DNA of 64,000 nucleotides from Cichorium intybus (GCA_023525715.1 CM042012.1:57098705-57162704), one strand, 5' to 3'. Counted from the first letter of the stretch, positions 1 through 12,300 are shown. The notes: generated from the letters alone by a model not told the origin. Numbers and translations: made by a program.

Positions 1-927
1 TTATTGTAATAATGGTATTTACAAAATTCGTATTTTGTTTACTACTGTTACAAATGAGTATAAATAATTATTTAATAATATAACTTGTATTCTCCCCCAT
101 AAAAACTTGAATAAATGTAAAAAGAAGGGTATGAACTCACCTTTGAAGCGTAAATTCGGTTTAGATATAAGAACGATCGTATTTGAGAAGCACTGCGAAA
201 TATCACCACAAAACAACAACGTGTTGTGCGGCGAAGTGATGATGCTCTTAGCCAAAAGGAGAACAATTGGAGAAAGAAAGAAGAAGCTAGAAGTTCTGGT
301 GAATTTGTGAAGAAAAATGAGAGAAGTTGAGCTTCTATTTATAGTATGTTTATTTTCGTATAGCGGCCCTCAAGATACATAGATTTGATAATTATAGCTT
401 TTAGAATTTGTTTATGACAAAACATACCCTTAAACACTCTTTAAATAGATTTAATAGTTTTTATATAAGATAAATAATTTTTGTTTATAAAAATGTAATC
501 TACAAAAATCGTAGTTTAATAATATCAACTTTTTAACTAAAAATCTCTAACGAATTACCGAAAGGGTATTAGTTGTAGTTTTAATAAGAGTATAAGGTTT
601 AAATGTAAATATAATTTCTTTTTAAAGAGAAAGAAAATATTAAATATAAAACTGATACCCATAATATGAAATTTTGATGTCACGTTGTTCGTATCGACGA
701 TACCGTTTTAATGGTATATTTTGTGTTTTATAAAATGATATAATATTGTTGGTAAACTTAACAATACGTATTGAAGACGTATAAATGAAAATATGAATTC
801 TTTAGGGTAAAATATGTAAAATTGGATAATAATGGAGTGGGACCCGCTATATATATATATATATATAATAATATTATTATTTTCACTGGTTTCGTTTATT
901 GAATTCACGGACAATCAACAATCACCG

Positions 928-1019
<92 letters not shown>

Positions 1020-1453
1020 TAATCAAACGTCGCTTTCAAGTTAAATTATATGTTTTTCTATCATATCTTTTTATATATAACATTTGGTAAAAATATAATT
1101 ACATATTCGGAACCGTCGTAATTTTATCTATGTTTTGATATAAAATTTGTAATATTCCGAAGAGTTTTACATTTTTACCGTTCACTATTCACTATTCGGA
1201 TACTATTCACTGTCACTATTCACTGTTCAATATTCACTTTTCACTATTCACGATGTGAAAAAAAATAAATTTATTTAATTTAAAAAAATATTTAACTTAA
1301 TAGCGTTTGTTCGTATAATTGTTTTGAATTAGCGTACATACTATTATATTATACAACGTAGAGATTATGAAGTTTACATTTCACATAATGATTTAACGTA
1401 CGCTTTGACTGACTTGAGTGGACTTTTGTTGACTTAGTTTGACAGTTGTCACA
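1..1453 (-). repeat. 3' LTR (partial) of Tekay-like Ty3 element, copy A
   Basis: This is the reverse complement of the LTR seen complete at 11726-16234. Its outer start (TGTGACAACTG read on the minus strand) lies at 1453, next to the integrase end of copy A. The other end runs off the window. It contains a TATA-type promoter region near 340-350, a long TA tract (932-1012) and a cluster of short ACTATTCAC-like repeats (1180-1252). The LTR would drive and terminate element transcription. No coding potential was seen. Confidence 0.85.
932..1012. repeat. (TA)n microsatellite inside LTR
   Basis: About 80 bp of pure TA. The same position in the LTR copies at 12165-12298 and 23272-23394 is also TA but of different length, so it belongs to the LTR family and expands or contracts independently. 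ORFs read through it are Ile-Tyr artefacts. Confidence 0.95.
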
Positions 1454-1508
1454 TCATCTACCCGTTAGAAGGAATTTCGTCCCGCAATTTAGCACTTTAA
1501 GTAGATTC

Positions 1509-3005
1509 TCAAGGGTTTGAGAAAAGATGTGGGTATTTCCGTTTCATTTGATCCTCACGTTCCCAGGTAAATTCAGGTCCACGCTTGGCATTCCAGCGGA
1601 CCTTCACTATCGGTATGCGACTTTGTTTCGTCCTCTTGATTTCTCTGTCCATTATTTCCACAGGTTCTTCAACGAAGTGGAGATTTTCGTTTATTTCAAT
1701 CTCATCAAGTGGACTGACGAGAGTTTCATCGGACAGACACTTCTTCAGATTGGATACGTGAAAAGTGGGGTGCACGTTGCTGAGTTCCTGTGGTAATTGA
1801 AGTTTGTAAGCTACCGGGCCAATCCTGGCAAGGATCTCAAATGGCCCAATGTACCTTGGGTTTAGTTTTCCACGTTTTCCAAAACATATCATCCCCTTCC
1901 ATGGTGAGACCTTTAACAACACTCGGTCACCAACATGGAATTCCAAGGGTTTGCGTCGTTTATCTATATAGCTCTTTTGTCGGTCTCGAGATGCTTTTAG
2001 TCGTTCACGAATCTGAACGATTTTCTCTGTCGTTTCTCGTATGATCTCAAGACCGGTGAGAATGTTGTTAGGCGCTTGTCCTCTAGCTAACTGAGTATCA
2101 CCTACCGCAGCCCAGCATAGAGGGGATCTGCACTTGCGTCCATAGAGGGCTTCAAATGGAGCAGCTTTAATGCTCGTGTGATAACTATTGTTGTATGAAA
2201 ACTCGATGAGCGGTAAGTGGGTGTCCCATGCTTTACCGAAGTCTATCACACAAGCTCTCAACATGTCTTCCAGCGTCTGGATGGTTCTTTCACTTTGCCC
2301 GTCGGTCTGTGGATGGTAAGCTGTGCTCATATCAAGTCTGGTTCCCATAGCCTTTTGTAATGATTGCCAAAAGTGTGAAGTGAACCGGCTGTCTCTATCC
2401 GAGATGATTGATTTTGGCACACCGTGCAATTTTACAATTTCTTTGAGGTAGAGCCTCGCCAGCTTATCCGTCCTATCAGCCTCCTTGATTGGCAGAAAGT
2501 GAGCGGATTTGGTTAACCTATCGATGATTACCCATATAGTGTCTAACCCACCGGTTGTCTTTGGTAATTTGGTTATGAAGTCCATTGTTATCCGCTCCCA
2601 CTTCCACTCAGGTATTGCTGGTTGTATTAGCAAACCCGAGGGCTTTTGGTATTCTACTTTAACCTTGGCGCAAGTCAGGCACATGCCCTCGTAAGTAGCA
2701 ATTTCTGCCTTCATGTTTGGCCACCAATACAGTTTCTTGAGATCCAGGTACATTTTGTCGGAGCCAGGATGAACAGAGTATCTAGTCTTGTGAGCTTCAT
2801 TCATGATAATGTCTCTGTATCCGCCGAATCTCGGGGTCCAAATTCGGTTCATGAGGTAACGAGCTCCGTCATCCTTAACTTCAAGGTTTTTATCCATCCC
2901 TCGCAAGGCTTCATTTGTGACATTCTCGGGTTTTAAGGCTTCTAGCTGTGCTTCTTTGATCTGAGTGGACAGATGGGAATGGATCGTTATTGTTAATGAC
3001 TTCAC
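1509..3005 (-). pseudogene. Ty3 integrase with chromodomain, copy A
   Basis: The 498-codon open stretch covers the zinc-binding N-terminus, the DDE integrase core (TMDFITKLP, then SDRDSRF, then YHPQTDGQSER) and a C-terminal chromodomain-like end (VKVRW, EFTWEREDQMK). That C-terminus is typical of Tekay/Del chromoviruses, which use it to target chromatin. The frame continues upstream into RT-RNase H, but a TGA at 3027-3029 (CGA to TGA compared with the other copies) separates them. The element also lacks gag and has a pol frameshift, so it is not autonomous. The integrase domain itself looks complete. Confidence 0.85.
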
Positions 3006-3026
3006 TCGGTGACGTGAGTACTCCTT

Positions 3027-4220
3027 TCAATTGAGGGCATCTGCCACTATGTTGGCCTTTCCTGGGTGATAACGAATTTCACATTCATAATCACTTAGTA
3101 GCTCTACCCATCGTCGTTGGCTCATGTTGAGCTCTTTTTGGTGGAGGATATGCTGGAGACTCTTATGGTCAGTGAAGATCGTACACTTAGTGCCGTATAG
3201 GTAGTGTCTCCAGATCTTTAATGCGAACACTACTGCCCCCAACTCGAGGTCATGCATGGTGTAGTTGACCTCGTGGGTTTTATGTTGTCTCGAAGCATAG
3301 GAAATGACTTTTCCTCTTTGCATGAGCACGCAACCCCGACCCTGATTTGATGCATCGCAGTAAACCACAAAGTCTTCTATTCCTTCTGGAAGGGACAGAA
3401 TAGGAGCGCTGCATAATGCTTTCTTTAGAGTCTGGAAGGCGACGTCTTGTTTATCCTCCCAGTTGAAGGTAGCTCCTTTCTGTGTCAGGACAGTAAGTGG
3501 CTTTGCGATTTTTGAAAAGTTACGTATGAATCTTCGATAATAGCCAGCGAGACCCAAAAACTGGCGAATTTCCGTCGGTGTTCTCGGTGCTTCCCAGTTT
3601 TCAATGGCTTTGATTTTGGAGGGATCCACATGTATCCCTTTCTCGCTGACTACGTGTCCTAGAAAACCCACCTTTCGAATCCAAAATTCACATTTTGAGA
3701 ATTTTACATACAACTTTTCTGTTCTTAATGTCTCCAAAACTTGTCGCAGATGTTGACTATGTTCCTCCTTACTTCGTGAATAGATTAGTATGTCATCGAT
3801 GAAAACTATCACGAATTTATCTAAGTAAGGTCGGCATACGCGATTCATTAGGTCCATGAACACTGCAGGTGCGTTAGTCAATCCGAATGGCATCACAACG
3901 AACTCGTAATGACCGTAACGAGTCCTAAATGCTGTCTTAGGAACATCTTCCTCCTGAACTCTGAGCTGATGGTACCCCGACCTTAGATCAATTTTGGAGA
4001 AGTAACTCGATCCTTGGAGTTGGTCAAATAGGTTGTCAATTCGGGGTAACGGATATCGGTTCTTGATAGTGAGCTTATTTAATTCCCGATAATCAATGCA
4101 CATACGGAGTGATCCATCCTTCTTCTTCACGAACAAGACCGGTGCTCCCCAAGGTGAGAAACTCGGTCTAATGAACCCTTTACTTAGTAGTTCGTTCAGT
4201 TGACTAGATAATTCCTGCAT
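3027..4220 (-). pseudogene. Ty3 reverse transcriptase-RNase H, copy A
   Basis: Reverse transcriptase followed by RNase H. Visible motifs are MCIDYRELN, the LPRID segment, the catalytic VFIDDILIYS, FLGHVVS and the RNase H start VVYCDASNQG with FTDHKSL. It is in frame with the integrase except for the TGA at 3027-3029. At its 5' end, about 4230-4240, a roughly 20 bp deletion relative to the copies at 19550 and 31455 shifts the frame, breaking it from the protease domain. It is the polymerase part of a single gag-pol polyprotein in this family. Confidence 0.85.
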
Positions 4221-4734
4221 TTCTGACGGGGCTAACCGATATGGCGCCAGGAATCAAATCGATTCTGAATTCGACTTGTCGTATGGGCGGCACACCTGGG
4301 TGGTCTTCTGGGAATACGTCGGAAAAGTCGCAGACTTCAGGAATCTCTTTGATGCTCTTTACTTCTTTCTTCTCGTCAACAACGTGGGCTAGGAAGGCAT
4401 GATATCTTTTCTGTAGGTATTTTCGGGCTTTGATGCAAGACACGATTCGGAGGTTGGTACTGGGTTTGTCACCGTAGACGACAAGGGTGTTGCCATTCGG
4501 TAGATGAAGTCTGAGTCCCCGTTCGTAGCACATGATGTCAGCATGGTGAGGAATTAGCCAATCCATACCAACAATCACGTCAAAGCTTCCTATTTTAACA
4601 GGCATTAAGTCGATTTGGAAGGAGTGATTGTCCAAGGTAAGTGTACAACCTATGTATATATTGTTGGTGTTTTCTGTTTTGCCATTTGCCATTTCTACCG
4701 TAAACGTTTCATTGAGTGGTTTAGATTTTTGTTT
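4204..4734 (-). pseudogene. Ty3 protease region, copy A, 5'-truncated
   Basis: Aspartic-protease region of the gag-pol polyprotein (segments LMPVKIGSFDVIVGMDWLI and NTLVVYGDKPS match the other copies). The alignment with copies at 19065 and 31955 stops abruptly near 4734, inside the protease domain; the active-site DSGAERSF segment and all of gag are missing. The sequence then changes to unrelated DNA leading into an RKD gene fragment. The join shows a few bases of shared sequence (GTTT). Confidence 0.8.
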
Positions 4735-4890
4735 TCCTGTCCTTATCAATGTTAAGAAGTGAATGTTGAAAAAAATAGCACCTAGGGTAGTCGAAAGGTT
4801 ATTAAAAGTCTTTTCGTTTCCTGTCCTTATCGAAGTTAAGCAATGAATGTTGAAAATGGCACTTTGGTTAGTCGAAAGGTCGCATCTACT
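4735..4890. repeat. Imperfect tandem duplication (about 75 bp x 2)
   Basis: Two copies begin with CCTGTCCTTATC and end with GTCGAAAGGT, one at about 4735-4800 and one at about 4819-4890, with several mismatches and small indels. It lies just upstream of the RKD TATA box and just after the retroelement breakpoint. It may belong to the original RKD upstream region. Confidence 0.7.
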
Positions 4891-4939
4891 GTAGATGGTT
4901 GAATTTTTGGTAATAACGACGCGGATGGTCCTTTCAGTA

Positions 4940-5051
4940 AGATGCTATATATAAACGGGTATGTGTCATCATTTGTATCTAAGATCTATTCAGTCTCATT
5001 CTTTTCTACTACGAGTTTATTCTTATATAATCTCAGATTTCCAATCAAGGC
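4940..5051 (+). promoter_or_regulatory. Core promoter of the RKD fragment
   Basis: A strong TATA box (TATATATAAA, 4946-4955) lies about 100 bp upstream of the first plausible ATG (5052). The 5' leader between them is pyrimidine-rich (CTCATTCTTTTCTAC). The captured piece therefore appears to carry its own promoter, reading opposite to the surrounding retroelement. Confidence 0.5.
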
Positions 5052-6050
5052 ATGGAAAACAGATCTCATATGGAAAACTTGTCAGACGCTCAGCGGAATT
5101 ACCTAAAGGAATAGGGTACCTACCTATCTATTAATCAGATATTTCCACTGGAGTTTGGTGATTATATTATCTTAAACCCTTTTTATATTCTGATTCCTTT
5201 CTCTAGCGTTTTGATTTTTTTTTTTGTTTTAAACTATGTGAGGTATAGGTGTCCCAGATGTATTACCACTGGATCAACTTCAAAATAATCTTGAAGTTTT
5301 TCCTCCGATGAATATAATCTCAGAAAATCCAGGGCCTTCATCTTTGGGCTTTGCTTATGAGCAATCTCAAAACCTACTTCCAGGTTGAATTCTAGTACTT
5401 TTATGTTAGTTTGGTTTTTATCATCTAATATTTGTTTTTTTTTCTTTAAAGTTACAGTTATGGATGGTTTAACTGATTACAATCCATTCATGGACGAGTA
5501 CTCAACGAACAGTGAGATTATCCCCATGAATCAAGGATTCATGGCTAGCATACATAATGAAAATCAACTACAGGGATTCATAACGACAGTGTTGGAATGA
5601 ATCCCGAGTTTGAGGGAGGTTTTCAATACCAGAATCACCTTCAGATGATTCAAAGAAATCTAGAGGGATTTCAAAACCCTGGGTTCATAGCTCAAAATCA
5701 ACAGTTACTGCCGACGGCAGATACTAATGTTATTGCACCAAAGTTTATCTTTCGTCAGGATCATGCTCAATTGATCCAGAATGACAATAATACAACCGGA
5801 TTTGATTTTTTTTTTTTGAGTCCAAGAACCATAGTAGTTGGCAGTGGAAGTGGTTCTAGACAGCCATTAAGTAAGGAAGCAATAGCTCAGCACTTTAACA
5901 AGCCCCTTTTGGAAGCTGCAAAGGAACTCAATGTTGGATCAACCCAGTTGAAGAATCGTTGTAGGGAGCTAGGCATACCAAAATGGCCTCGAAGACAGCT
6001 TAAGAGTCTAGAAACTCTTATTAACAATACTCAGGTTAAAAATTCCAATC
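5052..6050 (+). pseudogene. RKD (RWP-RK) transcription factor gene fragment
   Basis: Plant RKD proteins are RWP-RK DNA-binding factors active mainly in egg cells and early embryos. Here the RWP-RK domain is clear at about 5868-6030 (LSKEAIAQHFNKPLLEAA, then NRCRELGIPKWPRRQ); the name-giving RWPxRK motif reads KWPRRQ. Upstream exons are Gln/Asn-rich, as is usual for RKD N-termini. A GT-AG intron fits at 5384-5451. It is broken: a short first reading frame from 5052 stops at TAG 5112-5114, the frame shifts near 5597, and the coding region ends abruptly at the LTR start (6051) with no gene 3' end. Introns are kept, so it was copied or moved as genomic DNA. It lies antisense between a Ty3 LTR and pol. 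Confidence 0.8.
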
Positions 6051-9000
6051 TGTCACACCCTCAAACCACGATGGCGGAATCGTCTGAGGGTGGAACGAAA
6101 CGTATTATCACAACCATTGTATACATTGAAACATAAGTAAATAAACAACCATCTTACATTGAAATTGGAAAGTTACATTATTCAAACGGTATTGTTTAAA
6201 CCTGATTACAGTACGATAACGAAATAAATAAAGGAGACGTCTTCGCGTCCCATCCCAAAAGGATAGTCGGTCCTGACTAATTGTTACATGAGAATACAAG
6301 TGATTTTTCAAGTGTCAACATTACGTTGGTGAATTTATAAGATTTTTGTATAAGAAAAGTCGTTTTTGTTTGTAAATGATAGTATTGTAAACCGAGAAAA
6401 TCCAATATCTTCTCATAAAATGTCCAAGTCCCAAAGACTAAAATGTATAAAATAGTTTGTAGTATAAATCCGTTAAAATAGATGATTCCACGTAAACAAA
6501 TTATAAAGTTGATTGTTTTTCCATGTGAGACGCCCTATAACCATACTGTAACTTGTAGGCCTGCTGCGACGTTCTTCAGGCGTCGGAATGTTATGACATT
6601 TGTCACCCCAGACCTGCCGGTCTAACTGTAGCTAACAGCTTAGGTGCGGGGTTGTCAATCCCGTATAGATCTATACACAATTATCACGTTCTCTTACCGA
6701 GACTCTGGTTATAAATTCAGGACTTATAGTAAGTACTTAAATAAGTACTTGTGAAGACACATCTCACAAAATGTATGTATTCAATCAACTTATTTACGTA
6801 AAATTTGTATATGAAAAATCATTGTGTTTATCCATTATCATATTTCCCTTGATAATATTGTAATGTATAATAATTATATATTTTTATATAATTATTTGGT
6901 TTTGTTCAAAATATAATAGTAACCTTTGTATCCACAAACTATACCTATAATAGTTTATTTTTATTATTCTGTCATATATATATATTTATGAATATGTGTG
7001 AAATAACTTATTTAGATGATTATACTATTTATTAATTTCAATAATATCTCATGACTATCAAATAAAGAACGACCAGGTAGAAGATCGGATGGGGAGGCAG
7101 GACCCTTTCAGCGTATAAGCCTTTCGGAAATCCAACAACCTAACCCAAAATGATCGGCCTAGACACCGTCCTCGTAAGTAGATCATTCAATATTATTTTT
7201 GGAATTATAATTGAATTATTGTAATAATGGTGTTTACAAAATTTGTATTTTGTTTACTACTATTACAGATGAGTATAAATAATTATTTCAATAGTATGAC
7301 TTGTATTCTCCCATTAAAAACTTGAATAAATATAAAAAGAAGGGGTATGAACTCACCTTTGAAGCGTAAATTCGGTTTAGATATAAGAACGATTGTATTT
7401 GAGAAGCACTGCGAAATATCACCACAAAACAACAACGTTTTGTGCGGCGAAGTGACGATGCTCTTAGCCAAAAGGAGAACAATTGGAGAAAGAAAGAAGA
7501 AGCTAGAAGCTCTAGTGAATTTGTGAAGAAAAATGAGAGAAGTTGAGCTTCTATTTATAGTATGTTTATTTTCGTATAGCATCCCTCAAGATACATAGAT
7601 TTGATAATTATAGCTTTTAGAATTTGTTTATGACAAAACATACCCTTAAACTGTAACGACCCAAAAATCTTGAATTTATATTCGAGAAAACGTTTAAAGC
7701 AAAGAGCAAAGATTTTAAAAGTTGTTCGAGAGGGTAATTTGGTCATTTTACCATAAAAGGGTAATTTGGTCATTTGCCCATGAATAACATTTATTATGAA
7801 ATTATATTTTAGCCTTTTGGACTAAAAATGTAAGAATCATGATTTTATGTGGCCAAACCCAATGTTAGTGTCAAAAGTCCAAGAAATGAAAGTTCAGGGA
7901 CTAAAACTGTAATTATGGAAAATATAAAAATGAGAAAAATAACTCATTAATCATCATAAATCAGAGAAAGGTTCTAGACGTTACGGGAGAGAGCTTGGAG
8001 ATATGATGTCTGCAAAATTTCAAGATTTAAGCAAGGATTGAAGTTTCTAAGGTTAGTAGTTAAGTTCTAGCTTCAATTCTTGAGTTTGTTCTTCACGGGA
8101 TGAATTGAAATCCCATTTTCAGTCATGATTCCAAGTGATTAACATGGTTATTATGTTCTGCACATGAAGGTGTGTTAAGAACATACTTAATAATCCAAGA
8201 GTTTTGGTTGATTTCATGGATTTGGGGATTCTTGGCTCAAGGACCCTAAATTCTACATTTTAAGATTTAGAATGATTTCATGGATTAAAACTTGTTTTAA
8301 ACTCAAGGTTTTGGTCATGAAATGATTCCCTAAGTATTAAGTCAAGTATCAAGTTCTTAATAAGTCAAAACATGAAGTTATAGTGTAAAAATCGGACTGC
8401 TACAGTGCAAAACCGAAGCAAGAACAAGCAAGAGGAGGCTGCCCATAAAGAGCACGGGTCGTGCTCATTATGCACGAGTCGTGCTCCTCCTGAGCATCAA
8501 AAATGTTGTATTTTGAGCAAGCATGGGTCGTGCTCTTCTAGGCTTAAATGTGCACGGGTCGTGTGTCTCAAGCAGGCGGTTTTGAACTCCGGAACTTGCT
8601 ATACATGTCCAAATGATCCCAAACTTTAAGTACATGTCCATAATGGTTTAAAAGTGGTGGAATAAATTTTTAATATGGAATACGACCCCTCGAGGGTACT
8701 ATTGCAGTGTACATATTGAATACGACTCATCTAAAGTTAAATATTTAAAAGATATGCACTTGTTCCGACCTTTAATGGTATAATAAGGACTCTAAAATGT
8801 TATAGAGTCAATTATAAGGAAAATTAATGTATCATATACTACATATAGGTGCAAGTCAAGTAATTGTGCGTTGAAAGAGTATAAGTACAAGGAACGTGTA
8901 GTCAATCCACTAGCAACATATGAGGTGAGTACATGCAGTATTTTTACCCATTCTGGGGTACATGGCAAGTAAGTATTTTCAAGATTTCTTATAAAATCTT

Positions 9001-10496
9001 ATATGTGAAATTATATGCAAGAGTTTTATTTCTAACTTGTTTGTGAAAGTATAATGCTATAATTGAAGCTATGTTTTGAACTATAAGTCAAATTAAGTGA
9101 AAGTATATATTGGCCTATGAGTCAATTGAGTGAAAGTATGTTGACCTATGAACTAATTATGTGAAAGTATATTTCGATTACAAGTTATATATGTTTTCAA
9201 ATATGAATGGCATATAGCCACAAGATGATTAAGAAGTATGTTTTGGTTACAAACTGTATATGTTTTCAAGTATGAATGGCATATAGTCATAAGATGTTGG
9301 AAAGTATGATTTGGTATAAAGCTTAGAATGTTATAAAAACATATTTTACATATGTGTTGAAAGTTATAAATTTGACATCTAGCCATAAAGACAGAAAATA
9401 ATGAAGTTTGGCACTTAGCCACAAGTTATATGTATGTAAGTAATGTTCAAGCAAGCAGAAAATGTTTTGTATGACTGGTAATTGTAGCAAGCAGCGTTAG
9501 TAAGGGAACTATGTTCCAACCTTCCCGGGTTAGGTAAGGGGTCTACTGGGGAAAAAGCCCCATCGCGAAGTAGATTGCCTCAGCACTTCTATGGTGAGGA
9601 TTGATCCGTTCTTTCTAGCCATAGAGACTTGGGGTATCACTTATGGTGATTAAAGCCCTAAGTATAAAAATCCAGCAAGCTTATAAAACCAGTCAAAGAA
9701 AGTAAGAAAGAAGTTATTTTTGTAAAGTATGCTATGAAATGATTTTGGAAAGTAAAAGAGTTATAGTATGTTACTACTATAAGTTTTGAAAGATATTATT
9801 TTGTAAAGCATGTTATGAAATGATTTCGAGAAGTAAAAAATTATAGTATGTTATTACTATAAAGTTTTGACAGAAGTTTTATGTTACAAATTTTATAAAA
9901 AGTTGGAAGAAATAAGTTAATGGTTTGAGTCTAAAACTCATGTAACTCACGAGACATTATTGTCTTACGTATTTTATGTTTTGCCATGTATTCCAGGTTA
10001 AAATTCTAAAGTATAATTGGTTGGAGTAAAACTGGATTGGAGCCGAGTTAGCTCCCGTCTTGGACTCAAGGTTTAATCCTTTCTTGCTTACTATGGTAGT
10101 TTTGATATGGATTTGTAACACCCACTGTTTTTAAGCATGTAAATTATCGGTTTTTGACAAACCGTATTTTTGTATTCATGTATTTATACGAAAAACCATG
10201 ATATTTGCAAACAGTGGAAATGGGGTGTCACATAAACACTCTTTAAATAGATTTAATAGTTTTTATATAAGATAAATAATTTATGTTTATAAAAATATAA
10301 TCTGCAAAAATCGTAGTTTAATAATATCAAATTTTTAACTAAAAATCTCTAACGAATTACCGAAAGGGTATTAGTTGTAGTTTTAATAAGAGTATAGGGT
10401 TTAAATGTAAATATAATTTCTTTTTAAAGAAAAAGAAAATATTAAATATAAAACTGATACCCATAATATGAAATTTTGATGTCAGGTTGTTCGTAT
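6051..10496 (-). repeat. Tekay-like LTR, copy B (minus), with nested solo LTR
   Basis: Read on the minus strand this LTR ends at 6051 with GGGTGTGACA. The next six bases, GATTGG, equal the spacer before the primer binding site at 16235-16240, so this is an LTR/internal boundary rather than an insertion edge. The LTR is split by a 2.58 kb solo LTR at 7652-10232. Its first part (about 800 bp) is deleted: at 10496 it joins the integrase fragment through shared TATC. Most of the promoter-proximal region (TATA near 7550-7560) is kept. Confidence 0.8.
7652..10232 (+). mobile_element. Solo LTR 2 (2581 bp), TSD TAAAC
   Basis: Starts TGTAACGACCC, ends GGGTGTCACA and is flanked by the 5 bp direct repeat TAAAC (7647-7651 and 10233-10237); removing it restores the host LTR sequence. 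No internal coding region, primer binding site or second LTR is present, so it is a solo LTR of a different Ty3-type family. It contains four GCACGRGTCGTGC-like short palindromes (8450-8565), tandem duplications near 9180-9300 and 9720-9865, a donor-like GGTGAGT (8924) and an acceptor-like TTCCAG (9991-9996). The 8405-8629 ORF within it shows no recognisable domain. Confidence 0.88.
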
Positions 10497-11452
10497 CATC
10501 CCCTTCCATGGTGAGACCTTTAACAACACTCGGTCACCAACATGGAATTCCAAGGGTTTGCGTCGTTTATCTGCATAGCTCTTTTGTCGGTCTCGAGATG
10601 CTTTTAGTCGTTCACGAATCTGAACGATTTTCTCTGTCGTTTCTCGTATGATCTCAGGACCGGTGAGAATGTTGTTAGGCGCTTGTCCTCTAGCTAACTG
10701 AGTATCACCCACCTCAGCCCAGCATAGAGGGGATCTGCACTTGCGTCCATAGAGGGCTTCAAATGGAGCAGCTTTAATGCTCGTGTGATAACTATTGTTG
10801 TATGAAAACTCGATGAGCGGTAAGTGGGTGTCCCATGCTTTACCGAAGTCTATCACACAAGCTCTCAACATGTCTTCCGGCGTCTGGATGGTTCTTTCAC
10901 TTTGCCCGTCGGTCTGTGGATGGTAAGATGTGCTCATATCAAGTCTGGTTCCCATAGCCTTTTGTAATAATTGCCAAAAGTGTGAAGTGAACCGGCTGTC
11001 TCTATCCAAGATGATTGATTTTGGCACACCGTGCAATTTTACAATTTCTTTGAGGTAGAGCCTCGCCAGCTTATCCGTCCTATCAGCCTCCTTGATTGGC
11101 AGGAAGTGAGCGGATTTGGTTAACCTATCGACGATTACCCATATAGTGTCTAACCCACCGGTTGTCTTTGGTAATTTGGTTATGAAGTCCATTGTTATCC
11201 GCTCCCACTTCCACTCAGGTATTGCTGGTTGTATTAGCAAACCCGAGGGCTTTTGGTATTCTACTTTAACCTTGGCGCAAGTCAGGCACATGCCCACGTA
11301 AGTAGCAATTTCTGCCTTCATGTTTGGCCACCAATACAGTTTCTTGAGATCCAGGTACATTTTGTCGGACCCAGGATGAACAGAGTATCTAGTCGTGTGA
11401 GCTTCATTCATGATAATGTCTCTGTATCCGCCGAATCTTGGGGTCCAAATTC
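10482..11452 (-). pseudogene. Ty3 integrase fragment, copy B
   Basis: Integrase zinc-binding region and DDE core, nearly identical to copies at 1890-2850 and 21480-22400. The C-terminal end with the chromodomain is missing because the sequence joins LTR B at 10496. The upstream end stops at 11452 in a rearranged junction. It reads toward LTR B, so the order integrase-LTR-(RKD)-pol-LTR on the minus strand mirrors the plus-strand order to the right. Confidence 0.85.
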
Positions 11453-11563
11453 TAAAAGCTATAATTATCAAATCTTGTCGGACCCAGGATGAACAGAGTA
11501 TCTACATTTTGTCGGACCCAGGATGAACAGAGTATCTAGTCTTGATAAGTCTTGTGAGCTTCA
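11447..11563. other. Inverted junction with templated filler DNA
   Basis: Between minus-strand integrase (ending 11452) and plus-strand integrase end (from about 11563) lie short copied pieces: about 28 bp from the LTR (matches 12811-12838), then a 28 bp integrase piece (GTCGGACCCAGGATGAACAG...) twice, then GTCTTG twice with part of the same integrase strand. Joins share 1-7 bases. This is the pattern expected of double-strand-break repair with template switching. Confidence 0.75.
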
Positions 11564-11725
11564 TACCGATAGTGAAGGTCCGCTGGAATGCCAAGCGTGG
11601 ACCTGAATTTACCTGGGAACGTGAGGATCAAATGAAACGGAAATACCCACATCTTTTCTCAAACCCTTGAGAATCTACTTAAAGTGCTAAATTTCGGGAC
11701 GAAATTCCTTCTAACGGGTAGATGA
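11563..11725 (+). pseudogene. Ty3 integrase C-terminal end and pre-LTR region
   Basis: Matches 22675-22835: chromodomain end (VKVRW, EFTWEREDQMK), stop TGA at 11668-11670, then the segment before the LTR that includes the likely polypurine primer region (GGGACGAAATTCC, CTAACGGGTAGATGA). It directly precedes the LTR at 11726. The LTR therefore sits between the 3' end of one element and the primer binding site of another. Confidence 0.85.
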
Positions 11726-12158
11726 TGTGACAACTGTCAAACTAAGTCAACAAAAATCCACTCAAGTCAGTCAAAGCGTACGTTAAATCAATATGTGAAA
11801 TGTAAACTTCATAATCTCTACGTTGTATAATATAATAGTATGTACGCTAATTCAAAACAATTATACGAACAAACGCTATTAAGTTAAATATTTTTTTAAA
11901 TTAAATAAAATTATTTTTTCACATCGCGAATAGTGAACAGTAAATAGTGAACAGTGAATAGTGAACAGTGAATAGTATCCGAATAGTGAATAGTGAACGG
12001 TAAAAATGTAAAACTCTTCGGAATATTACAAATTTTATATCAAAACATAGATAAAATTACGACGGTTCTGAATATGTAATTATATTTTTACCAAATGTTA
12101 TATATAAAAAGATATGATAGAAAAACATATAATTTAACTTGAAAGCGGCGTTTGATTA

Positions 12159-12300
<142 letters not shown>

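Noticed and set aside
832..1090. ORFs of alternating Ile and Tyr
   Set aside because: They only translate the TA microsatellite; the same holds at 13430-13612, 23197-23454 and 43648-44581.
6051..6136. RKD protein continuing to 6136
   Set aside because: The last codons after 6050 come from the LTR end, not from the RKD gene.
7652..10232. Full-length retrotransposon rather than solo LTR
   Set aside because: No primer binding site, coding domain or second LTR between the two target duplications.
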